Positions 32,480-41,249 of a stretch of DNA of 64,000 nt are shown one piece after another (position 1 is the first letter of the stretch; every line of letters starts with the position of its first letter). The stretch comes from Xylogone sp. PMI_703 (Eukaryota > Ascomycota > Leotiomycetes). The notes under the pieces were generated by a model. The model was not told the DNA's origin. It did no database searches and saw only the letters and a list, made by a program, of their open reading frames with translations. Location of the stretch: the NCBI GenBank assembly GCA_021399445.1, contig JAJTUQ010000008.1, forward strand, positions 1,116,001 through 1,180,000. Direction: 5' to 3'. A program made the translations under genes and the position numbers.

Positions 32480-33330
32480 ACTTTATTGTATCTCTAGAGC
32501 CTTTTAGTACATTATCTTAGCATTCGTTAAATCGGCTTGATGTTTAAAAAGAGAACCAAGGTACCAGATTGTGTTGAGAGCTAGGATATAAGTCATAATA
32601 TTGTCTGAACCGAATGCCTTCCCGTATCCTTGCAGTGCTTGCTGGTACATCTGCTCGGCCTCAGCCAGCTTACCTTAATTTTTATAGAGATTTCCTAAGT
32701 TGTTGACTGTTTAAAGCGTCAACGTATGCTCTACGCCGAGCGCCTTCTCGAAGCCTTGTAACGCTCGCTAGTACATCTGCTCGGCTTCGATTAGCCTGTT
32801 TTGATTTTTATAAAGATTTCCTAAATTGTTGACCGTTTGAAGCGTTGATGTATGCTTTATGCTAAGCACTTTCTCATAACTTTTTAATGCTTGTTAATAT
32901 ATCTGCTTGGTCTTAGCCAACTTGCCCTGGTTAGCATAGAGATTCTCTAAATTGTTAATAACTTCTCACGTCCCAGTGAGAGAAAGCAACTTATCTTTCT
33001 CCTTCGTATTAATCGTCTCTAAGAGCTGTTCTAATGCATTCTTTCTCTCTCCGCAATAGATAAGTGGCATGTAAACATCAAAAATGCCTAGTAATGAGTA
33101 TGCTTTATCTTCTTGATGAGTCGTTTCGCGTTTTCTACCCACAACATTCGCTCAGTGATACTGAAGTCAGAAAGCGGGTTTCCTCGAAGAGCTCTGGCGG
33201 GAATTCCCGTTATCTCGCAGATATGTTGTTCCAGGGATACTTTGTTGCCCAGTTGCTCCCAGTCTTTAGAGAAATAGTATACCCCCACTTCCGTCCCAAA
33301 TCTCTTGCTTGATCCGGATGTTCTTAGCAT
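32480..33330 (-). pseudogene. HET-type incompatibility protein fused to kinesin-light-chain-like TPR repeats, degraded
   Basis: The minus strand shows the C-terminal end of a HET-type module (SLEQHICEITGIPARALRG, then ITERM, then after a one-base shift RETTHQEDKAYSLLGIFDV and MPLIY). Running on in the same frame are at least three 42-residue TPR units of the kinesin-light-chain type (VNNLGNLYKNQ, EAEQMY, ALQGFEKALG). Many TAA/TAG stops sit at Gln or Trp positions. Such HET-TPR and NLR-TPR proteins are immune-type receptors in fungi, where the repeats sense a ligand. The N-terminal part of the HET module upstream of 33330 could not be traced. Confidence 0.7.
32580..32957 (-). repeat. Tandem 126-bp TPR-coding repeats
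   Basis: Three units with a 126-bp period: the landmark TACATCTGCT-like string occurs at 32646, 32772 and 32898. 126 bp encodes 42 residues, the period of kinesin-light-chain-type TPRs. The unit at 32898 is the most T/A-shifted. Confidence 0.85.
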
Positions 33331-35014
33331 TCGTGGAATTTTCCTGAATTCTTTCGCGCTCTTTCAATAATCTAGTAAACGAAACCGATTATATAGACAT
33401 GAAGCCTTGCGTTCACGCCGCCGTATAACATCGATGGTATTAATAATGTGACTTCAAATAACTTTCTCAAGCAGCTCAGACACTTGGCCAGTGGTATTCC
33501 CCGGGAGCAGGATCCGCACTACATGCAAGCAAAATCTGTAGCTAAAAGGGGATATTCCATCAAGCTTGTTTTTGTATTTCTATTTCAACACTTTGAATTC
33601 CGGTTGGAATGGCGCACAACAGACAGTGCCGAGCAATGAATTCATCTTCTAGACCTTCAGGTTGGCACGTTCTCTGCTTTTGGTGCAGAAGTGAGTTAAG
33701 AAAAAAGTTACTCGTGGGAAAAATCTATGCCCTTCAACAAATTCGAAAGAAGGGGAAGCGTTGTCAAACTCTATGGCATCGAGCTCTACGCTCGAATTGA
33801 ACGGCAACAAGTGGACATGGTGCCCTGACTGCATGAAGTCCGGCGACAATCCAAATGCACCCATTCCATCGTTCAAATAATGCTGCCTCTAGACCTGGGA
33901 AATCTTGATAATGATATTATATTGATGGTAAGGAAGGGATAATTAATTGTTCGTGAGAGGATATCAGGGCGATACAGGTATGGTCTTTCGTCGAACTTGA
34001 AGGATCCAACTAAGTCGAAGAGAAAATGTGGATATAATGTCGTTAGCGTTTGCTTAACACCCTTATTTAAGTGGGCAGGCTCCAAAGCACCCTGCTGCCT
34101 GCTTTGATCGGAATCTGGGAATATTAGCACACGAAACTACCTTCCGTTCAATGGCCCACGTCGCCCCGGACACCAAAAAGAGACGTCTTGAACTTGGAAC
34201 CAAAAGTGACAAAAGAGCCCGACCGATTAGCAGCTGCATCCTGTGTCAGGTCATCTTTTCACTTGTCGTACGGGCTGCCGCTAATCGCTTGCTTGTGGCC
34301 CCTCCTCGATGCTTGTGATTCCCGGCTCTACCCGACAATAACCCTTAAACACCGCTTCCTCCTCCAACTCTGCTCCCGCCTCTTTATTTACTTTATCTCT
34401 TGCTATGCAATTATATTTATCACTCAGTAATTTATCTCTCTTTTCTGCCTCATACTTTATCATATATACAGGCCACCTTGGTGATGCTTTTCTTGTCAAG
34501 CTCTGTACTTCTATTCCTCCTTGCTTCCATTTACGAACTACTCGACTTGTCACGCTACCTATACTTAATGCTTGCCTGCAATCTGTTGAGTAGTTTCTCA
34601 CTGCTAGGAATTCAAAGCATTGTTCTCTAGAAGGAAATGTCCTCACGGACAAGGCGGGTTTGCATCTACAAAAGGGCAAGTCCTGCTAGTGCTTCAGTGC
34701 TTCAGTCTTTTGTCGCCACTAGAGGTGTCAACTTAAACCCAGATATCCCAAAGCTCTAGCTGCATCACTACAGCTAAAGGACTAGATATAATCACTGGGA
34801 ATATCAAGGATACACTATTGCACAATTCATGGGAAGGATTAAAAGCTACTTACGGATATATGGCTGTAGCGACAACGAATAGTGTTGTATAATTCAGGCT
34901 TTAACCCACCAGCTCGGCCGTGTGATGCTAGTCATTCAAGAGGGGTTTCATACGTAGCTGAATTTAAGCAGGCTAGATCGTAGAGAGGTAGATATCGCGC
35001 ATATATCGGGCTAG
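33331..35014. other. Intergenic, possible remains of the HET pseudogene
   Basis: No gene I can support. Short frames at 33649-33876 (minus), 34281-34679 (minus, no ATG at its start) and 34400-34630 (plus) show no recognisable domain. The first part may include the lost N-terminal HET sequence. The last 100 bp is the leader of the gene starting at 35015. Confidence 0.35.
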
Positions 35015-37240
35015 ATGGAACCAAGAAAAGTGCCACGACCAACGTGCTTTCCAAGGCCTAGTCAACGAGATCCATCACCATCATATATTCCACGGTCCAT
35101 GCCTGAATCGCAACCTATAGTTATGTCTGACTCAAGATTTGGCATTGGAAGACCCACCAGGAAGAATACTTCTAAAGGGGAAAGCTCCGCGCCAGTTGCT
35201 CAAGAGTTACGAAGCAAATCATCTCATAATGTAAGGAGAAGACCTTCGCCCATCCCTGCGTACTCAGGAAGTCGTGCACCAACAGTGTCAAGTTCTACCT
35301 CGTCATTACCAACCGGCCAGCCTCAAAAGTCCTCTGAGTATACGAGCGCCGCGGTTTCCTTGAAGCCAGAGGAAGTGTTTGGTGGGAGGCCGACCCCAGC
35401 CGCAGTTACTCCTTCGCCCATAGTGTATCCGAAACTCGATCAATATGGGGCCAGACCACAGGTGAGCGATACTATGGGCACACGTTATATTCCAGAACTT
35501 CTTCACAAATTGTCTACTCAGAATCTACCACCGCTTACATCCTTATTTTCTGGCGATCCATCGACCTTAGCCATGAGTGGCGGACATAATCATTATAGCA
35601 GAGGATATAGCGCGGGTAGATACAGTGCGAACCCTTCTATCAGGTTTTCGGAATGTCCTGGGTTTAGAGATCCGTATAGCAAGAATACGACGCCAACATC
35701 AATATCCTCGCAGTCGCCAAGTATTATGGCTTTAGCAAAGCCAGCAACTCCGACATTGCCCAAAGGCAGTCCGACTCAATCTCGTCCTCTGATCACTCGA
35801 AGGACAGAGACTATTTCAAATGAGACCAAAGTACGTAGGCCACTGATTGATTCCCAAGGCCAGTCATCCTTATGGGAATCTCTTACATCTTCGTCGTCGA
35901 ACTTTACCGTAAAGTGCAGTGATAGGGGAGAGGAGGATACGAAGGCAAAGAAGAAGCAGAAGAGACTCTCGTCTTTACCACCTAGTCCACCGCCGCGAAA
36001 ATCATCGCTGAATTTCAATAAGTCTCTTAAAGTGAAGAAATCGCCATCTCAATCCCCTCAGGCTCCTGTCAGAACCGGTATGATGCCTCCTTCAGATGAA
36101 TCGCTTACGAGGCAACGGATTGGCAGACCTCACGCACTTGCCACGAGTGGTCCACCATTTCGGCCTACTAGAGGGGGTGCTCCAGATCTTCAGGAACAAC
36201 TAACAGAACCTGCAGCGGTTATTCAGAGCAATGTCACTGGAATTAATGTATCACAGGAAAAAAGACGCAATCTACTACCCAAAAGTACGGTATTTTCCCC
36301 TCCCCCTCAATCAACTGCGTCTCGATCACAGGAACCATCATGTGTTCCACTTAAAGCTCCATCACCACTTCCTGTACAGCAGCAAAAGATTATCATTAAG
36401 ATCAACATGTCTGGTAATCCTCTACCGTCGTCCTTTGACGTAAATAGATCATTAAATTCGCAGCCTACAGATTTAGGTATAGCACCCAACCTGCGACCAC
36501 TTCAAGTACAGCCGTCATCTTCAAGGTCTCCGGCACTTCGGACTCCAGGTCCAAGCATATTGGGTACAAGACCCCGATTTAGCCAATTTGGACGTGCAAA
36601 GACTACATCTGAAGTTCCACAAATGCAAAATAAGGGAAAGCCAGTAGTTGGTAAATATGCTACAAGAGGAGGGAGTAATTACACGGGAAGATTGGGTTGG
36701 AACAGAGATCGAAATCTGAGTGGTGCAAGCTCATCGGCAGATAAATTGCCCATGGTGTCACCGAAGGAGAAGGGCTCTCTGAAAACACCGGTTATTTTCA
36801 CATCTCCCGAGACTATGACGCCTGACTTTTCCCAGGCGGAGCTGAATCTTAGTAAGGAGACAGCGACAGTACGCCCTAGTCGGTTGCCGCAAGTTGGCAG
36901 AATACCCAAGGTTATATCTGCGAGACCTGCTGCGGCGTCACCCAAGTCTTTCTCTAGACCTTTTGCTAGGTTAAGTACAATTCAGCCGTTGCTCGAACCG
37001 ATGAAATTGGACGAGCAGTTTATTGCCTTTGGATTTAATTCACCTAATCCATCGGTTCCAGAACCAGATGCTTTAGCTGAAGATGCTCAGACTGCCATTG
37101 ACTCAAAAACTACCCACATCAGACATACTTCTGGTGATTCCAAGTCTGAAAATACAGGTGGCAGACATCATAAGTTCTTCATAGTAAGGAGGGCAATGAT
37201 TCGACTCGGAAAATCGCTTAGATTAGTTAAGCGTACATAG
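35015..37240 (+). CDS. Long Ser/Pro-rich disordered protein, function unknown
   Basis: A 741-residue single-exon frame from ATG 35015, with no frameshift or stop although long. The composition is dominated by Ser, Pro, Thr, Lys and Arg, with poly-Pro stretches (LPPSPPP) and basic patches (KAKKKQKR). No globular domain, signal peptide or membrane segment is visible. The many S/T-P sites suggest a phosphorylated scaffold or cytoskeletal adaptor, but that is only composition. The C-terminal segment (RHHKFFIVRRAMIRLGKSLR) is a basic amphipathic helix and looks more conserved than the rest. I do not recognise the family. Preserving 2.2 kb of open frame among pseudogenes argues that it is a real, constrained gene. 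Confidence 0.7.
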   Translation: MEPRKVPRPTCFPRPSQRDPSPSYIPRSMPESQPIVMSDSRFGIGRPTRKNTSKGESSAPVAQELRSKSSHNVRRRPSPIPAYSGSRAPTVSSSTSSLPTGQPQKSSEYTSAAVSLKPEEVFGGRPTPAAVTPSPIVYPKLDQYGARPQVSDTMGTRYIPELLHKLSTQNLPPLTSLFSGDPSTLAMSGGHNHYSRGYSAGRYSANPSIRFSECPGFRDPYSKNTTPTSISSQSPSIMALAKPATPTLPKGSPTQSRPLITRRTETISNETKVRRPLIDSQGQSSLWESLTSSSSNFTVKCSDRGEEDTKAKKKQKRLSSLPPSPPPRKSSLNFNKSLKVKKSPSQSPQAPVRTGMMPPSDESLTRQRIGRPHALATSGPPFRPTRGGAPDLQEQLTEPAAVIQSNVTGINVSQEKRRNLLPKSTVFSPPPQSTASRSQEPSCVPLKAPSPLPVQQQKIIIKINMSGNPLPSSFDVNRSLNSQPTDLGIAPNLRPLQVQPSSSRSPALRTPGPSILGTRPRFSQFGRAKTTSEVPQMQNKGKPVVGKYATRGGSNYTGRLGWNRDRNLSGASSSADKLPMVSPKEKGSLKTPVIFTSPETMTPDFSQAELNLSKETATVRPSRLPQVGRIPKVISARPAAASPKSFSRPFARLSTIQPLLEPMKLDEQFIAFGFNSPNPSVPEPDALAEDAQTAIDSKTTHIRHTSGDSKSENTGGRHHKFFIVRRAMIRLGKSLRLVKRT

Positions 37241-37832
37241 GCCACTATAAAAACGGCTCGAAAAGGAGTCGGATAGGGGGTAGAGACGACGGCGTAACTT
37301 TAAATCGACGACATCGGTGACAGTGATATAAACAAGCAACATTAACAAAGCTTAAATCTCCAGCAAAGTTCTAACATATTAAATATGAGTAAGTTTAAGG
37401 GGTTCAAGGTGTCAGAGGTTATGGTGCTAGTGGTGGGTAAAAGTGCTCATAGAACTACTATGGAATGGAGACTTAATCGATTATTAATATAGGTGGTGAT
37501 CTTCCCACTACAGCGGTCCATATTATTGGTGACTATTAGGAAATACAATTGTCACTAGTTATCGCCTTTTTTTGCCAGACTGGACAGATATGCAAGAGCT
37601 CAAACAGTTAGAACAAATTATGAGCATAGAAAATGACTTCCTGAAACAGTAGATTTTTTGGTTTTCAGAAGCATCAGAGCAAATACAACTTGATAAATCC
37701 CGCATAGCAAGACAACTGACCCATATCCTTTTTAAGGCACACATACCAGATCAGTCCTATTCGCATCTTAGAGTACGATGCCACCTGCTAAACTTACAGT
37801 AAAATTCGTCGAAGTTAATTGATCATGTAACA
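37241..37832. other. Intergenic, no gene seen
   Basis: About 590 bp between the disordered-protein gene and the converging oleate-hydratase pseudogene. A minus-strand frame at 37559-37744 is short and unrecognised. Confidence 0.4.
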
Positions 37833-39369
37833 TCAAGTAAATTGAGAACATCCAAGAAAAGGGTTTTTCTTAATTTTCGGTGGTTTTTCGGCCAGTCCCA
37901 TCAACTTATACACTGCGGCTTGAGCACCACGCACGCTGTACTCCATGCCGAAGGTCGTGTCGTCAGGAATCTCTACAAACTGTCCGACCAGGGCAAGATT
38001 GGTTGTCTGAGGCGGAATTACTTCTGGACTTCTGGACGATGCTGATGGGCTCGTTGCAGTAGTGGTGAGGTTGCCAGTGACATCAAGCATGGAACCGGTC
38101 TTCGCTGACGGTAAAAGCCTTCCACAGGAAAATTGAGGTGAAATAGTAGTTCAGTCATGATCTCCTCTCCAGTGCATTGTAACATCGTTTTAGTAACAAA
38201 GTTGCCATCTTTTTCGGGGTTCAAGCCATATCCCCAAATAACCTGCACACCAGGAGTTTGATTCGAGCACCTGGCTGGTGAGGAATGCTGATGCTCAGTA
38301 ACCAGTTACTATCAGCGAAAGATAGTAAGGACCCTAAGCCAGGCCTATCATGGGTCAATTTCTCATAAAGTTGCGTGAACTCTGAGCTTCGAAGAATGAT
38401 TGTAAAAGTCTCAAGCCTTGACTGTGAGATATGAGCATTGAAGTTGTGCGGATCTCCAAATTTGTCAGATTTTCGCGACAACTTGAGCCACAATGACCAA
38501 TCTCCATCTACAATTTCGTCTGATTGAGATGGAGGTAGTGGTGGTTCCATGTTTGTTCCCTGTTGTAAGCCCAAGTGTGCGGAGCCAACAGTCACCATGA
38601 CGACATCAGCCTGGTTCACCTCTATCATCTGCTCTTCCTCATTGTCTTGCAGCACAATCTCTGAGACAGTTGTAGGATCACCATCGGTATTTATACGGAG
38701 ATCGGTGGCTTTTGCGTGGAAGCGAAAATCAACCCCTTCTTTCTTCAGGTATGTCGTGATCGGTAGAACGATGGACTCGTATACAGTGTGCGGGGCTCGA
38801 CCAATCGTCTTGGCGTTGCTGAGATGTTGAATGTCTGCGAGGTGTTTGCGAAGACACCTCCGGAATTCTATAATACTGTGCCAAGGCTGCAGTGCAAAGC
38901 TAAGTTTCTCGAGTCAGCAATAAAAAAATGAATAGCACGCATGTTGCGAAGCTCACGCTGTTGATCACAACGTCCAGAAGTTGAGTTGGACCTGAAGAAC
39001 GTGTCATCAAATAAGTCGTGGATGCGCCGCCCATCAAGTGCTCTTTCACTTTCCAGCATTATCTTGAGGAGCTCCAGCCGCTGCCTGGATCCAATACGGA
39101 GGTGGCAGGCGTCAACTTTTTCGAGGCCAGAGTCTCCCCGTTTCAAAATACGCGTTGTTGCAGTCTCCTGAGACTGAGGAACCTTGTCTCTCTCCAAATC
39201 CCTTTGCTTTCTTCTCGGTAAGTTTCTCCTTTGGCTGTTCAGTAGGTATGCCAGTTATAGCTGCAGAAATATTATTGGGAGCTTTTGTAGTAAAGATCTC
39301 CGAAACAGGAACCTCAGTAGCTAGTACAGTCGCAGTGGGCTCCTCGATATGCTTCTGAACCTCAGACAT
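37833..39369 (-). pseudogene. Oleate hydratase (MCRA family) pseudogene
   Basis: The family adds water to the cis-9 double bond of oleic acid to give 10-hydroxystearate, using FAD structurally. Recognisable blocks, 5' to 3': HLRIGSRQRLELLKIML, FDDTFFRSN, ALQPWHSIIEFRR, FADSNWLLSISIPHQP, MLQCTGEEIMTELLFHL, LALVGQFVEIPDD and EYSVRGAQAAVY. Lesions: a short insertion-type frameshift near 38982; a TGA at 38965-38967 where the family has Trp; a one-base loss near 38256; and an exact 8-bp tandem duplication (38020-38035) that shifts the frame before LALVGQ. An intron at 38900-38956 still has good signals. The first 200 or so residues of the family, with the FAD-binding GxGxxG, are absent, and the sequence upstream (to the ATG at 39369) is Thr/Pro/Glu-rich and unrelated. 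Confidence 0.82.
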
Positions 39370-39819
39370 ATTATTAATGATTATAAGTAATTATATATAA
39401 TTAAATAAAAAGAAACTAGATACAACAGCTCATGAACTTTGATAAAAACCTATCAAACACCCCCGGTTCCGAGTCTCAAATCTCACATGCTAAAATCCTC
39501 GGCCTTTACTAAAGTTTACCGTATTTATATTCACATGTCAATGTTCTCGCTTGCGGTCTTGCCATGCAAATGATAAATGGCTGGAAGAATGTCACATATC
39601 ATCGCTACGTCATACTCCAGGGAAACAGTCCTGAGCGCCATACTTTACGCCAGGTCACAAGGTCGAGGCAACGAAGTCCATCCAAAGGTGCTTGAAGCTC
39701 TCCTCAATCTTCTGCCTCTCTTCTCTTTTACCATCATACACATAATTACTGATGATTCTTGATCCTACCGAACAATAGAATCACTATTGAACACTTGAAA
39801 TAGTAAGTCTTGCCTCTAC
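39370..39819. other. Intergenic
   Basis: 450 bp containing the divergent upstream regions of the oleate-hydratase pseudogene and the metallothionein-like gene. A plus-strand frame at 39577-39762 is short and unrecognised. Confidence 0.4.
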
Positions 39820-40293
39820 ATGGTCACCGAAAAGGCCACCGAAAAGGCTACTAACGTCGATTCCAGCGTCTGAAGCGGTCGAAACTCTTACTACAAGAAG
39901 GCGGCTAGTACCTCAACTGGTCATAAGCTCGTCAAATTCTACACCCGGTCCTCCCGCCAAGTCCAAGACATCTACGCTGAAGCCCGCAGTATTACTGATT
40001 TGAAGAAGCAGCAAGCGTGTGCTGCCTGTGGTGCTAGTATGGACATGCACAAAGTCGAAGGCACCGAGCGGACCGTCTGTAATTGTGGCGGTGATTCCGG
40101 AGTCTGCCCTTGCGCCCCGGGCACATGTAGCTGCAAGGACTGCTCCAAAAGCGACGTCAAAGCCGTTTCCGGCTCGGAGAAGACTACTTGCAGCTGTGGT
40201 GGTGATATAAACAAGTGTGCTTGTGCTCCTGGTTATTGTGCTTGCGTCTCTTGTCCTAAGGTCACGATGGAGGCAGTTGTGGGTACAGTGTAA
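39820..40293 (+). pseudogene. Metallothionein-like Cys-rich protein with an early in-frame TGA
   Basis: From the ATG at 39820 (MVTEKATEKATN) the frame meets TGA at codon 18 (39871-39873), then stays open for 140 codons to the stop at 40293. The C-terminal half holds two copies of a Cys-rich unit, VCNCGGDSGVCPCAPGTCSC and TCSCGGDINKCACAPGYCAC, each followed by a CXXC-type pair; this is the pattern of small fungal metallothionein-like metal-binding proteins. Just before them is another CxxC (ACAACGAS). No short intron removes the TGA. A CGA-to-TGA transition would explain it. Initiation at an internal ATG near 40039 would lose only the N-terminal part and could still give a Cys-rich product, so loss of function is not certain. 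Confidence 0.65.
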
Positions 40294-41249
40294 GTGCAGA
40301 GGGGACGATAAGAAGGTACGAAGAAATTGGTCATGTTGATGACCTCGCGTTATTTCAATTTCTTATGGCAATGATTATGATAACTGGCGAAGGCAAAAGA
40401 GAGTTTATTTTGTGAAGGTCTAATCTGCCTTTCAAGTGAAAGCGGCCATATAAGATGATATAAGATAATATTGCAAGGAGGATGAATAGTTCAAAGTATA
40501 TTTTAGTCGCTTTCCACCCTTGAGCTAAATTGCCATAGCTAAATGTTTATATAGTTCTCTATGCTCTATCCCAAAACTTAGATAAAAGTACTATCAAAAA
40601 ATCTACTATAGTAAACGTCAGAGATGCAGGTATTATCAATTGTGAGTCATGTCTACGTCCTGGTCCTGGCCCGTCATCACAAAACAACTTAACACCTATA
40701 ACATTCTAACCTCGCTCTAGCACTAAGCCTCATAATCTCAAAGACGGCAATCCCTTCTGTACTTCCCCTCATTCACGCCTCCAACAACCTCCTCGACAAT
40801 CCAGGCACCAGCCTCCCTAATGATCCTCTCCGCCTTTTCATCCGTAATTCCGTAATTCCAGAGATAGCCTCTATAACAGTTACCCTCTTCTCCCCTGTAC
40901 CGTGATTCCATGTCGGCGCCTGCCCTCCCCCCGAATTCTTCGTCGTCTGATTGGCCTGTGCTGACGTCCCCCTAACTTCGCTGGCTTCTTCCTCTTGCGT
41001 AAGCACCAGCTCTCATGCTTATTGGCCGTTGTATCGTCAACCTCTTTCTTACGCTGGCCTGTGTCATAAAACCATAATTTCTGAGCCCTTTGTAAATTAG
41101 GAGATTAATCGAGAATACATTAATCTTAAAAATGTTAAAATTAATTAGAAAACGCGTTTTTGATGCGACTTAAGACGCGTCAAGTTTTATAAACGTAAGA
41201 GTTGAAAAAGTTTATTGTATTATTTGTCTTTTTCACTGAGTGCTGTTAA
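40294..41249. other. Intergenic
   Basis: No supportable gene. A minus-strand frame at 40773-41006 is of normal composition but has no domain I recognise. AT-richness increases from about 41060. Confidence 0.4.

Noticed and set aside
34281..34679. Minus-strand 132-codon frame rich in Arg/Lys/Glu
   Set aside because: It begins at TTG, not ATG, and no domain is recognisable.
40773..41006. Minus-strand 77-codon frame
   Set aside because: Normal composition but no family similarity and no supporting context.
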